From positions 3,487,601 through 3,551,600 of the forward strand of contig NZ_CP084028.1 in the NCBI RefSeq assembly GCF_020181595.1: 64,000 nt of DNA. The letters are read 5' to 3'. The notes under the pieces were generated by a model. That model worked only from the letters and a program-made list of their open reading frames with translations, ran no database searches and was not told the DNA's origin. This document shows, piece by piece, positions 1 to 8,132 of the stretch. Position numbers and translations under genes: made by a program. The stretch is from [Mycobacterium] vasticus (GTDB taxonomy: Bacteria; Actinomycetota; Actinomycetes; Mycobacteriales; Mycobacteriaceae). The number at the start of each line of letters is the position of its first letter. The stretch's first letter is position 1.

Positions 1-316
1 CCAGTTGCAGGACACCGACGCCGGCGCCGAGATCATCCACATGGCCGAGTGCGGGTTCTGCGCCGACGGCGATCAGGAGAAGCTGCTCGCCGACGGTGCC
101 ACCGAGATCGGCGGCTCACTGCCGGTCAACACCGACGGCGGGCTGATCGCCAACGGCGAACCGATCGGCGCGTCCGGACTTCGCCAGATCCATGAGCTGG
201 TGCGTCAGTTGCGCGGCGAAGCAGGTGAGCGCCAGGTGCCCGGCGAGCCGAAGGTTGGCTTCGCCCAGCTCTACGGCGCCCCCGGGACCGCGGCGGCCAC
301 CATCTTGACCCGTTGA
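1..316 (+). CDS. C-terminal part of an SCP-x/lipid-transfer-type thiolase (5' end outside window)
   Basis: Only about the last 105 codons are present; the gene starts left of the window. The segment carries an ECGFC pair of cysteines and the loop NTDGGLIANGEPIGASG followed by a helix RQIHELV, which is the C-terminal active-site loop of thiolase-fold proteins of the SCP-x type. In biosynthetic and degradative thiolases this loop normally reads GHPxGASG; here the His is Glu (GEP), so classical thiolytic chemistry may be altered. Its TGA stop overlaps a possible TTG start of the amidohydrolase downstream, so the two genes are probably co-transcribed. The assignment to the thiolase fold is firm; the substrate is unknown. 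Confidence 0.75.
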   Translation, partial: QLQDTDAGAEIIHMAECGFCADGDQEKLLADGATEIGGSLPVNTDGGLIANGEPIGASGLRQIHELVRQLRGEAGERQVPGEPKVGFAQLYGAPGTAAATILTR

Positions 317-330
317 CGACAGGCACCCCC

Positions 331-1560
331 ATGACCCAGTTCCGCGACGCACCGATCTTCGATGCCGACCAGCACATGTATGAGACACCGGAAGCGCTTA
401 CCAAGTTCCTGCCGGAGAAGTACTCGCGGGCAGTGCAATTCGCCCAGATCGGCCGCCAGACCCGGATCATCATCAACAACCGGGTCAGTGACTTCATCCC
501 GAACCCGACGTTCGAGCGGGTCGCCGCGCCCGGCGCCCACGAGAAGTTCTTCGCGGGCGAGAACACCGAGGGTCTGACACTGCGCGAGATGCAGGGACCG
601 GCGATCGACGCCCCGGCCGCCACCCGCAATCCGGCGGACCGGGTCACCGAACTGGACCGCCAGGGAGTGACGGAGGCGCTGAACTACCCGACGCTGGCCA
701 GCCTGGTCGAGCACTCCGCGGCCGACGACCCGGAACTCACGCTCGCGATCATTCACGCGCTGAACCAGTGGATGACGCAGCACTGGAGCTACAACTACGA
801 CGGCCGGGTGTTCTCCACGCCGATCATCAACCTCTCCGAAGTCGATGCCGCCCAGCGGGAACTGGAGTACATCCTCGATCAGGGCGCCGCGGTCGCACTG
901 ATCAAGCCCGGACCGGTCAACGGCATCAACGGTTGGCGCTCCCCTGCACTGCCCGAATTCGACCCGTTCTGGCGCGACGTGCAGGCCGCCGGTCTGCCCA
1001 TCGTGCTGCACGCCAGCTACCCGCCGCTGGATGACTACGTCGGCCGCTGGGAGCCGCCCTACACCCAGAACTTCATGGCGCAGAGCGCATTCCGCTGGAT
1101 GGTGCTGGGGCACCGGGAGATCGCAGACATGATCACCGCGCTGATCTGCCACGGCACCCTGACCCGCTTCCCGCAGTTGCGGATCGCCAGCGTGGAGAAC
1201 GGCAGTTCGTGGATCGGGCCGCTGTTTCACGACTTCGGCGAGCTGTACAAGAAGATGCCGCAGAACTTCCCCGAGCACCCGCACGAGGTGTTCCGGCGCA
1301 ACATATGGGTCAGCCCATTCTGGGAGGGCGCCGTCTCCGACGTCGTCGAGACCGTCGGCTGGGACAAGGTGCTGTTCGGCTCCGACTACCCGCACCCCGA
1401 AGGCCTGGCTGAGCCCAAGGGTTTTTGGAAGTACGCCGAGGGCATGGACGTCCGGCGCAGCTACGACTTCATGGGCGACAACGCCCGCCGATTCATGGGG
1501 CTGCCGATCGCGAACCCGGACTCAGCCGCCCTCAAGCCACCGGCGCCCGCCGGCGCCTGA
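331..1560 (+). CDS. Amidohydro_2-type TIM-barrel metal-dependent hydrolase
   Basis: About 409 residues. The N-terminal strand motif FDADQHMYE, the central VLHASY strand and the C-terminal FGSDYPHPEG motif are the metal/catalytic signatures of the Amidohydro_2 (ACMSD/gamma-resorcylate decarboxylase-like) family, whose members hydrolyse or decarboxylate cyclic acids. It is clearly paralogous to the proteins at 16643-17893 and 42185-43375, sharing the DADxHxYE opening, an IPNPTF segment and the SDxPHxEGLA ending. I chose the ATG at 331; a TTG at 313 overlaps the upstream stop and would add six residues. It likely acts on a CoA-pathway intermediate together with the adjacent thiolase, but hydrolase versus decarboxylase activity cannot be decided. 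Confidence 0.85.
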   Translation: MTQFRDAPIFDADQHMYETPEALTKFLPEKYSRAVQFAQIGRQTRIIINNRVSDFIPNPTFERVAAPGAHEKFFAGENTEGLTLREMQGPAIDAPAATRNPADRVTELDRQGVTEALNYPTLASLVEHSAADDPELTLAIIHALNQWMTQHWSYNYDGRVFSTPIINLSEVDAAQRELEYILDQGAAVALIKPGPVNGINGWRSPALPEFDPFWRDVQAAGLPIVLHASYPPLDDYVGRWEPPYTQNFMAQSAFRWMVLGHREIADMITALICHGTLTRFPQLRIASVENGSSWIGPLFHDFGELYKKMPQNFPEHPHEVFRRNIWVSPFWEGAVSDVVETVGWDKVLFGSDYPHPEGLAEPKGFWKYAEGMDVRRSYDFMGDNARRFMGLPIANPDSAALKPPAPAGA

Positions 1561-1567
1561 CGCCGCC

Positions 1568-2341
1568 TTACTTCGGCGCGAAGCGCTGGCCGGCGTCCAG
1601 GCGGATGCACTGGCCGTTGAGCATCGGGTTCTCGACGATGGCCGCCGCCAGCTTGGCGTACTCCTCCGGCCGGCCCAGCCGCTTGGGGAACGCCGCATCC
1701 TTGGTCAGCACGGCGGCGAACTCGTCGGGGATGCCCTGGGTGAGGCCCGTGGCGAACAGGCTCGGCGCGATCGCCAGCACCCGGATGCCGACGCCGCCGA
1801 GATCGCGGGCCATGGTCAGGCACATCCCGGCGATCGCGGCCTTGGAGGCCGTGTAGGCGATCTGCCCGATCTGGCCTTCGAACGCCGCGATCGACGACGT
1901 ATTGATGATCACCCCGCGTTCGCCGTCTTCGGGCTCGTTGGTGCTCATGTGCCAGGCGGCGAGCCGACTGACGTTGAACGTGCCGGTGACGTTGAGATCC
2001 TGGGTGCTGCGGAAGGTTTCGAGATCGTGTGGCCCGTCCCGCTTGATCGTCCGCTCACCGATCCCGCCGCCGGCGGTGGTACCGCCGGCCGTGGTGACGA
2101 CGATGTGCACCCCGCCCAGGGCCTCTACCGCGTCGCCCAGCACCCGCTCGGTACCGGCGAAATCGGTGACGTCGGCTTCGAAGAAGCTCCCGCCGATCGA
2201 CTCGGCGACCTCCTTGCCCTTGGACTGCGGGCGGTCCAGGACCGCCACTCGGGCACCACGCTTGGCCAACAGCTCCGCGGTGGCCTTGCCGAAGCCCGAT
2301 GCTCCACCGACGATGATCGCGCTCTTGCCTTCGATCTCCAC
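1568..2341 (-). CDS. SDR, HSD10-like 3-hydroxyacyl-CoA dehydrogenase
   Basis: A classical short-chain dehydrogenase of 257 residues. It has the dinucleotide-binding GGASGFG, the NTSSIAAFEGQIGQ segment with the catalytic Ser, and YTASK with the catalytic Tyr and Lys. The FEGQIGQ insertion is typical of type-10 17-beta-HSD/3-hydroxyacyl-CoA dehydrogenases, so oxidation of a 3-hydroxyacyl-CoA or hydroxysteroid-type alcohol is likely. A close paralogue lies at 19640-20410. I prefer the GTG at 2341 because AAGGGGAG sits five bases upstream; a second GTG at 2347 is too close to that ribosome site. It is separated from the operon upstream by about 85 bp holding a CTATACTATAG dyad, so it may have its own promoter. 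Confidence 0.85.
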   Translation of the reverse strand: MEIEGKSAIIVGGASGFGKATAELLAKRGARVAVLDRPQSKGKEVAESIGGSFFEADVTDFAGTERVLGDAVEALGGVHIVVTTAGGTTAGGGIGERTIKRDGPHDLETFRSTQDLNVTGTFNVSRLAAWHMSTNEPEDGERGVIINTSSIAAFEGQIGQIAYTASKAAIAGMCLTMARDLGGVGIRVLAIAPSLFATGLTQGIPDEFAAVLTKDAAFPKRLGRPEEYAKLAAAIVENPMLNGQCIRLDAGQRFAPK

Positions 2342-2432
2342 GAACACTCCCCTTGGTTGGACAATCGGGGACGCATCCCCGGCGTCTATACTATAGCCCT
2401 TCCCGTAATGTCTTCGGGATAGTGCCTCAAGT
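2342..2432 (-). promoter_or_regulatory. Promoter region with CTATACTATAG dyad before the HSD10-like SDR
   Basis: The gap between the NTF2-like gene and the SDR contains an AT-rich 11-bp inverted repeat CTAT-ACT-ATAG at 2386-2396 in otherwise GC-rich DNA, about 45 bp upstream of the SDR start. Its placement fits a -10 region or a regulator site. Similar TATA-containing dyads occur upstream of other operons near 18770, 21250 and 24907. No transcription data support it. Confidence 0.4.
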
Positions 2433-2927
2433 TCACGTCATCACCCGCCGAGCGAGCACGCCCAGTACCGAACGAACCCGCGGCGAGAGGTAGACGGCGA
2501 ACAACCCGTTGAAGATGTCCTCACGCAACCGGGTCAGCGTCGAGCTCTTGATCCGCCAAGTGCCGTCAAGCTTTTCGTAGGTCTCGGTGTAGTGGCCGTA
2601 GCCGCGCAGGTTGACGCCGGGCCCGAACCGCACCACGTCTTCGAGCGCCCACACGCCGTGCGCGGTGCTCGGCGAGTCCAGTTCGATATCGGGTGCGTGG
2701 ACCTGGTGCACGGTGGGTTGCGAGCGCAGGCTCTTGCGGGTGAAAGCCACGAATTCGTCGGCTCCGGTGATGACTTTGCCGCCCGCACTCGAGGTGTCGC
2801 TGACGAAGTCGTCGGTGAACAGGGCACGCCAGGCGGACCAGTCCTTGGTGTCCAGGTAGCGGCAGTAGCGGGACTTCAGGCGTTTGATCGCCTCGATCTC
2901 GGCCAGCGTTGCGGCGTAGTCAACCAT
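2433..2927 (-). CDS. NTF2/SnoaL-like protein
   Basis: A 164-residue SnoaL_4-type protein. The opening IKRLKSRYCRYLDTKDW followed by ALFTDDF and the GYGHYTETYEKLDGTWRI strand pattern are typical of the NTF2-like cone fold. Members act as small hydratases, dehydratases, isomerases or hydroxylases, or have no known activity. The ATG at 2927 shares one base with the stop of the DUF35 gene (TGATG); a GTG at 2930 is the alternative. It follows the thiolase/DUF35 pair, in the place where steroid side-chain operons carry a MaoC-type hydratase, so a hydratase role is a reasonable guess but is not shown by the sequence. Confidence 0.75.
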   Translation of the reverse strand: MVDYAATLAEIEAIKRLKSRYCRYLDTKDWSAWRALFTDDFVSDTSSAGGKVITGADEFVAFTRKSLRSQPTVHQVHAPDIELDSPSTAHGVWALEDVVRFGPGVNLRGYGHYTETYEKLDGTWRIKSSTLTRLREDIFNGLFAVYLSPRVRSVLGVLARRVMT

Positions 2928-3337
2928 CACGCGGGCTCGTAGCGCAGCATTGTGACGTCGTGCTCGGGGTAGTCGCAGAACACCGGCCGCACCCGCATCC
3001 CCACCGCCAGATCCGCAGGGTCGACGTTGACCAGCTCGGTGGAGAACCGCGGTCCCTCATCCCATTCCACGATCGCCAGCAGTTGCGGCACGGCGTCGGC
3101 GAAGTGCGGTCCGACCGGCCGGCGGGCCACCGTGAAGGAATACAGCGTGCCCATCCCGGAGATCTCGCGCCATTCCAGATCGTCGGCCAGGGTGCGCGGC
3201 GCCCGCACCCGCGGGTAGAACACGTAGCTCTCGGTGGACGGCGAGTACTGGATGACGATGCGGTGCTGCGCCAGCGCATCCCAGAACGGCGCGGTGGTAG
3301 GGGTTTTCACCGGCATCGGGCGTTCAAAGGTGATCAT
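2927..3337 (-). CDS. DUF35 OB-fold protein lacking the zinc-ribbon cysteines
   Basis: A 136-residue DUF35-type protein. The GTLYSFTVARRPVGPHF and LLAIVEWDEGPR segments fit the OB-fold domain that packs against thiolase-fold partners, as in the ChsH2-Ltp2 aldolase of steroid catabolism. Members usually start with a rubredoxin-like zinc ribbon (two CxxC pairs); here residues 15-50 contain no cysteine at all, and the only cysteine is in the C-terminal VFCDYPEH. It lies five bases downstream of the thiolase-like gene, consistent with a stable complex. Whether the degenerate ribbon still binds an acyl-CoA partner is unknown. Confidence 0.8.
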   Translation of the reverse strand: MITFERPMPVKTPTTAPFWDALAQHRIVIQYSPSTESYVFYPRVRAPRTLADDLEWREISGMGTLYSFTVARRPVGPHFADAVPQLLAIVEWDEGPRFSTELVNVDPADLAVGMRVRPVFCDYPEHDVTMLRYEPA

Positions 3338-3342
3338 CGCGT

Positions 3343-4551
3343 TCAGTCCCCTTCCAGGATGAGGGTGGTCTGTTCGGACAGGATGCCGCCGTTGCCGGAG
3401 ACGAATGCCCGGTTGCAGTCGGCGACCTGAGCGGCACCGCCGCGGCCCATGATCTGCCGGGTGGCATCGCAGACGTGGTGCATCCCACCGGCCAGGCCGG
3501 CCTGCCCGAACCCGAGCTGGCCGCCGGCGGTGTTGAGCGGGAAGTCGCCGCGGAAGGTCAGGTCGTGGTCGGTGACGAACTGCATGCCCTTGCCCTTCTC
3601 GCAGAACCCGGCGTCCTCCAGCGACAGCAGCACCGTGATCGTGTAGCAGTCGTAGATCGAGACCATGTCCATATCCGCGCGGGTCAGATCGGTCATGGCG
3701 AAAGCGGTGTCGGCGGCCTCACGAATCGGGGTGGCCAACAGGTCCTCGGCATAGGTGGGGGTCTTGAACGGCACGTGCTCGCCGAAACCCTTGATCCACA
3801 CCGGGCGATTGCGGGCCCGCTTGGCGATGTCGGTACTGGCGATCACGACGGCGGCGCCGCCGACACAGGGCATCACGATCTCCAGCATGTGCAGCGGATC
3901 GGCGATCACCGGGCTGGCCAGCACATCCTCGATGCTCAGCGGGGTGTCGCGCCAGATGGCGCCGTCGGTGTGGTTGGCGTTGACGCGTTCGTCGACGACG
4001 ATCTTGGCCATGGCGCGCTCGTCGTAGCCGTAGACGGCGCCGTAGCGGGTCGCCACCTGCCCGTAGGGTCCGTTCTGCCCGAGGTTGCCGTAGGGAATCT
4101 CGAATTCGGCTTGCGGCGAACCGTATTGGTTACTCGACGATCCGAAGAACATCGCATCGACCAGCGGCCTGGGTTTGCGCTCCGACATCGGGGTGATGTA
4201 GCGGGCCGGTAAAGCGCACAAGACCACATCGCAGATACCGAGTTCGATCGCGGCCGCCGCCCGCCACACCATGGCGGCGGCACTCGCCCCGCCCAGATCC
4301 ACGATCTCGGCGAATCGCGCCGGCACGCCCAGGTATTCGGCGACGGTCGAGGGAACGAAGATCTCCGACTCGCCCAGGTGCGAGGTGACGATTCCGTTGA
4401 CGAGTTCTCCCGACAGGCCCGCGTCGGCCAGTGCCGCCGCACCCAGCTCGGCCCACTGTTCGATCGTGAACCCGGCCGGACCTGCCTTGTTCATCCGCTC
4501 CGGCGGCAGTTCGACATAGCCGACGATCGCGGCGTCTCCACGTAATCCCAT
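3343..4551 (-). CDS. Thiolase-fold protein without the nucleophilic Cys, Ltp2-like aldolase
   Basis: A 402-residue thiolase-superfamily protein. Where thiolases place the nucleophilic Cys (about residues 87-94) it reads GGASAAAM, so it cannot form the usual acyl-thioester. The SIYDCYTITVLL segment near residue 300 and the TAGGQLGFGQAGLAGG loop match Ltp-type proteins, which use tyrosines for retro-aldol C-C cleavage in partnership with DUF35 proteins. The DUF35 gene follows directly. I chose the ATG at 4551 because AAGGAG lies six bases upstream; an ATG at 4566 is one base from the upstream stop. A role as acyl-CoA retro-aldolase is inferred from the family and the pairing. Confidence 0.82.
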   Translation of the reverse strand: MGLRGDAAIVGYVELPPERMNKAGPAGFTIEQWAELGAAALADAGLSGELVNGIVTSHLGESEIFVPSTVAEYLGVPARFAEIVDLGGASAAAMVWRAAAAIELGICDVVLCALPARYITPMSERKPRPLVDAMFFGSSSNQYGSPQAEFEIPYGNLGQNGPYGQVATRYGAVYGYDERAMAKIVVDERVNANHTDGAIWRDTPLSIEDVLASPVIADPLHMLEIVMPCVGGAAVVIASTDIAKRARNRPVWIKGFGEHVPFKTPTYAEDLLATPIREAADTAFAMTDLTRADMDMVSIYDCYTITVLLSLEDAGFCEKGKGMQFVTDHDLTFRGDFPLNTAGGQLGFGQAGLAGGMHHVCDATRQIMGRGGAAQVADCNRAFVSGNGGILSEQTTLILEGD

Positions 4552-4567
4552 GCGGGTCTCCTTCATC

Positions 4568-6775
4568 TCATCTGCGGGGAAGGCCGAGGATCATCTGTGC
4601 GATGACGTTCAGCTGAATCTCGTTGGTACCGCCGCCGATCAGCTCGGCCGGCGACAGCAGATAGGGTTCGACGACGGCGGGGTCGGAGTCGGTGGTCATC
4701 GCGAGCCGCCCCGCGGTGGCCAGGGTGGCCGCGAAGGTGCGGCGCAGCAGGATGTTCATCGCCACCTTGGCGATGCTCGACGCCGCACCGCGCCCCTGCC
4801 CGTCGAGCAGCCCGATGGTTTCGCGGACCCCCAGTGCTTTGATGGCATTCGAGTAGGCGTCGAGCTCGCCGACCGCCCGCACCGCGTCGTCGCGCTCGTC
4901 GCCGGCAGCCGCGGCGAGCCGGCGCAGCGCGATGGCACGATCCTGTTCGACGTAACCACTGATGGCGGAACGCTCTTCGGCCATCGTGGCGACCGCCAGC
5001 TGCCATCCTCCGGTGGGCTCTCCGAGCAGCATCTCATCGGGTACGAAGACATCGGTGAGGAATACCTCGCTGAACTCTTCGGCCCCGGTGACCTGCAGGA
5101 TCGGCCGGACCTCGACTCCCGGCGAACGCATGTCCACGATGAAGTAACCGATGCCACGGTGCTTGGCCGCGTCGGGATCGGTGCGGGCCAGCAGTGCGCC
5201 GTAGTCGGCACGCTGTGCGCACGAGGTCCAGATCTTGTGGCCGTTGACCTGCCATCCGCCGTCGACTTTGATCGCGCGGGTGGTCAACGACGCCAGGTCC
5301 GAGCCGGCACCGGGTTCGGAGAACAGTTGGCACCACGCGAGTTCCCCGCGCTGTGTCGGTGGGATCAGTTGGCGTTGCAATGTTTCGGGTGCCGCGGCCA
5401 GCAGCGAGGGCAGGATCCACTCGGCGATGCCCAGTGACGGCCGCACCAGGCCGGGTCGGTTGGCGAATTCCTCGATGAGGATCAGCTGCTGCAACGGCGT
5501 GGCGCCGATCCCCCACGGCGGGGGCCAGTGCGGGGCGATCAGGCCGGCGTCGGCGATCATGGTCCGCTGCGGGCCGGTCTTGAAGTGCGGATAGTCGCCT
5601 TGGCGTCCGGGTCCGTCGTTGCGCACTGTGCTCGCGGCATCCAGGGTCGCGGAGATCTCGGCCCGGAACTCCTGCGCGCCGCCGAGGTCGACGTGGAAGT
5701 CGCGCTGTCGGGTGATGGCCAGCTCGCCGAGGCTTCTGGCCCAGCCGGTGGCGGCGCCGATCGATGCGGCGATGCCGGTGGCGCGCCGCCAGTACAGGTG
5801 CAGGTCGTGTTCCCAGGTGAATCCGATGGCGCCGAACATGGTCAGCGTGTCCAGGACGGCTTCCGGGCACGGCGTGATCGCGATCAATGCCGCTGCCGCA
5901 GCGGCCATCCGGTGCTGATCGGGTGTGTCGGCGGCCGCACGGATGGCGTCCCAGGCGGCGGCGCCGGCCAGTTCGCTGTTGACCAGCAGCATCGCCGCCT
6001 TGTGTTGGAGGGCCTGGAAGGTGCCGATCGGTTTGCCGAACTGTTCGCGGGTGCGCAGATGCGCGGTGACCTCCTCGACGCACCAGTCCGCGATACCGGC
6101 CGACACCGCGGCCGCCAGCCCCACCGTGAGCCATTCCGCACGGCCGGCGTCGATTCCGGACAGCACCTCATCGGTGGCCACCGGATAGTCGGTGAGGGCC
6201 AGCGTGCCCAGGTCGGTGAGCAGGTCGGTGCCCGACGCCGGACGCGTCGCCACTTCCGGTCGCGTGGTGTCGACGGCCACCCATTTCTCATCGGCGCAGA
6301 CCAGCACCAGCCGTGCCGAGCATGCCCCCGAAGTCAGCTCGGACGCACCGCTGATCAGCCACCCGTCGTCGGCCTTGCGCGCGGTGAGGCTCGCATACTT
6401 GGGCAGCGCCACGGTCGCCGGTGCACCGGAACCCAATGCGCTGAGGAACGCCTCTCGGGCCGGCGTCGCCTCGGCGAGCATCCCGACCGCGCCCGCGGTG
6501 ACCGTGGGCAGCAGCGACCCGGGCAGGCACGCCTTCCCGGCGGCTTCCAGCACGCAGGCCGCATCGAGCAGGCCACCGCCCTGCCCGCCGTAGCGCTCGG
6601 GCAGGTGAACGGCATGAAACCCGTGCGATACCAGCTCGTCCCACCAGGACGGCAGTTCGCCGGCGGCCAGTGCGTCGAGAGCCTTGCGGGTGTCGGCGAT
6701 GGGTGCGTGCCGGGCGGCGAACCGCCGCAGCGATTCGCCGAGTTCGCGCTGTTCGGGGGCGAGTGCCACGCTCAT
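4568..6775 (-). CDS. Tandem (fused) acyl-CoA dehydrogenase, FadE34-like architecture
   Basis: 735 residues made of two acyl-CoA dehydrogenase units, about 1-360 and 365-735. The first contains RTREQFGKPIGTFQALQHK; the second has the full flavin/substrate signatures FSEPGAGSDL, VNGHKIWTSC and the C-terminal GGGTNEIQLNVIAQMILG. Mycobacterial FadE34 (ChsE3) and a few other FadE proteins have this covalent double form, replacing the alpha2beta2 assembly of two-subunit enzymes acting on bulky steroid-like acyl-CoAs. GGAG precedes the ATG. It feeds naturally into the aldolase-like thiolase/DUF35 pair directly downstream. The bulky-substrate assignment is an inference from architecture. Confidence 0.88.
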   Translation of the reverse strand: MSVALAPEQRELGESLRRFAARHAPIADTRKALDALAAGELPSWWDELVSHGFHAVHLPERYGGQGGGLLDAACVLEAAGKACLPGSLLPTVTAGAVGMLAEATPAREAFLSALGSGAPATVALPKYASLTARKADDGWLISGASELTSGACSARLVLVCADEKWVAVDTTRPEVATRPASGTDLLTDLGTLALTDYPVATDEVLSGIDAGRAEWLTVGLAAAVSAGIADWCVEEVTAHLRTREQFGKPIGTFQALQHKAAMLLVNSELAGAAAWDAIRAAADTPDQHRMAAAAAALIAITPCPEAVLDTLTMFGAIGFTWEHDLHLYWRRATGIAASIGAATGWARSLGELAITRQRDFHVDLGGAQEFRAEISATLDAASTVRNDGPGRQGDYPHFKTGPQRTMIADAGLIAPHWPPPWGIGATPLQQLILIEEFANRPGLVRPSLGIAEWILPSLLAAAPETLQRQLIPPTQRGELAWCQLFSEPGAGSDLASLTTRAIKVDGGWQVNGHKIWTSCAQRADYGALLARTDPDAAKHRGIGYFIVDMRSPGVEVRPILQVTGAEEFSEVFLTDVFVPDEMLLGEPTGGWQLAVATMAEERSAISGYVEQDRAIALRRLAAAAGDERDDAVRAVGELDAYSNAIKALGVRETIGLLDGQGRGAASSIAKVAMNILLRRTFAATLATAGRLAMTTDSDPAVVEPYLLSPAELIGGGTNEIQLNVIAQMILGLPRR

Positions 6776-6797
6776 GAGCTCTCCAACTTCTTGGTGA

Positions 6798-7238
6798 TCA
6801 CTTCGATTGAGCGACAGGAAGATCGAAGCTGGTCAACATCCGGGTCTGGCTGAAACACCGCCGTGCGATGCGCCAGCCGTCGTTCGTCAGCAGCAGCTCA
6901 TCGCGGTATTGGCCGACCGCATCCACCCACTGCTTGGGGTCGGCGGCCAGCGCCTGCACGGTGTGCACGTAGGTCACCGCGCTGGCATCGTCGGTGTCGC
7001 GAACGTCGATGACCATGTTGTGCAGCATGTGCTTGGTGTCGCTCATCGCCTCGTGCACCGTCGCCATGAATCCGGTGATGGAGTCGACGTCGAGCCAGTG
7101 ACCGATCTCGCCGTAGTCGGCGTCGACGTCGTCGGTGAAGCAGGTCCGGAACAGCTCCCAGTCCTTGGTGTCGATCGCCGTCGCATACCGAAGCAGGACC
7201 TCGGTGATGTCGGCCTTCGCGGCTCCCTGGTCAGTCAT
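6798..7238 (-). CDS. NTF2/SnoaL-like protein
   Basis: A 146-residue SnoaL-like protein recognised from VLLRYATAIDTKDWELFRTC and FTDDVDADYGEIGHW, with a C-terminal RDELLLTNDGWRIARR strand. The ATG at 7238 overlaps the TGA of the IclR gene (ATGA), which fixes the start better than the in-frame start at 7262. It is one of three NTF2-like genes in the window and shares the DTKDW motif with the one at 2433-2927. Function is not predictable beyond the fold; small hydratase, isomerase or accessory role are the usual options. Confidence 0.75.
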   Translation of the reverse strand: MTDQGAAKADITEVLLRYATAIDTKDWELFRTCFTDDVDADYGEIGHWLDVDSITGFMATVHEAMSDTKHMLHNMVIDVRDTDDASAVTYVHTVQALAADPKQWVDAVGQYRDELLLTNDGWRIARRCFSQTRMLTSFDLPVAQSK

Positions 7239-8131
7239 GCCGGATCCTTCCTTGTCGCCCAAAGCGATTCGATGCGCGTGGCGGTTTCCTGCACGGCAGC
7301 GCCGAGATCGGCGACCTCGGCGGGCGTCATCGCGGCGAACGGGGACGCACCCACCGACATGGTCACGGTGCCGTCGGCGTCATGGATCGGCGCGGCCACG
7401 TTGGCGATCAGGTGCTCGGTACCCTCGAGTTCGCCCGGTAGGTAGTCGACCACGGTCAGATCCGCGAAGGCACTGGCCAGCCGGGCGGTGATCTCATCGG
7501 GCTCACCTTCGGCGGCCAGCGCCTGCAGTGCCGAGTACACCCGGACGTATTCGCGGCTCATCCGTTCGATCGCGTAGCCGCGGCTTCGCACCTCGTCGAG
7601 CACCGCGCCCAACCGCCGGCGCAGCTGCGGCGACGGGGCGCCCAGGCCGCCCAGCCATTCCTTCTTGACCTGCGCACCGGCCTCGGCGACGAACTCTCGG
7701 CAGAACGGGGCCACGATCGGCATCCGGAAGCCGACACTGACCGGTGGCGCGGCCAGTGACTCGCCGACCGCGTCGGTGACCACCACTGTCGGCCCCTGCC
7801 GCGCGCCCAAGACGACCTGCATACCAACGGCATCGGAGAGCCGCTGCAGGTCTGGCCGGAATGCCTGCCTATTGACCGGGCGGCTCAGCGCGGCCAGCGC
7901 CGGGCCCCACGAGTAGCCGCCGGAGTGCCGGTCGCGCACGATCCACTGCCGCGCCGCCAGCGTGGTGACGATCGCGTGACAGGTGCCGTGGCTGATGTGC
8001 AGGACGCGCGCGATCTCCGTCAGCGCGAAACCACGGTCGGGGTCGGATGCCAGCAGTTCCAGGATCCTCACCACCCGCTCGGTCGGCGGTGACGTGACGG
8101 CGCGGGCCGCCTCGCCGGTATTCGCTGTCAT
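7235..8131 (-). CDS. IclR-family transcriptional regulator
   Basis: 298 residues with an N-terminal winged helix-turn-helix (ALTEIARVLHISHGTCHAIV, about residues 38-57) and a C-terminal IclR effector-binding GAF-like domain that includes VGFRMPIVAPF and the SREYVRVYSAL region. IclR proteins typically respond to aromatic or organic acids and control the adjacent catabolic operon. It sits inside the minus-strand operon: one base separates it from the SDR upstream and it overlaps the NTF2 gene downstream by four bases, so it is co-transcribed with presumptive targets. No operator is obvious because there is no intergenic space at this point. Confidence 0.88.
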   Translation of the reverse strand: MTANTGEAARAVTSPPTERVVRILELLASDPDRGFALTEIARVLHISHGTCHAIVTTLAARQWIVRDRHSGGYSWGPALAALSRPVNRQAFRPDLQRLSDAVGMQVVLGARQGPTVVVTDAVGESLAAPPVSVGFRMPIVAPFCREFVAEAGAQVKKEWLGGLGAPSPQLRRRLGAVLDEVRSRGYAIERMSREYVRVYSALQALAAEGEPDEITARLASAFADLTVVDYLPGELEGTEHLIANVAAPIHDADGTVTMSVGASPFAAMTPAEVADLGAAVQETATRIESLWATRKDPA

Positions 8132-8132
8132 G

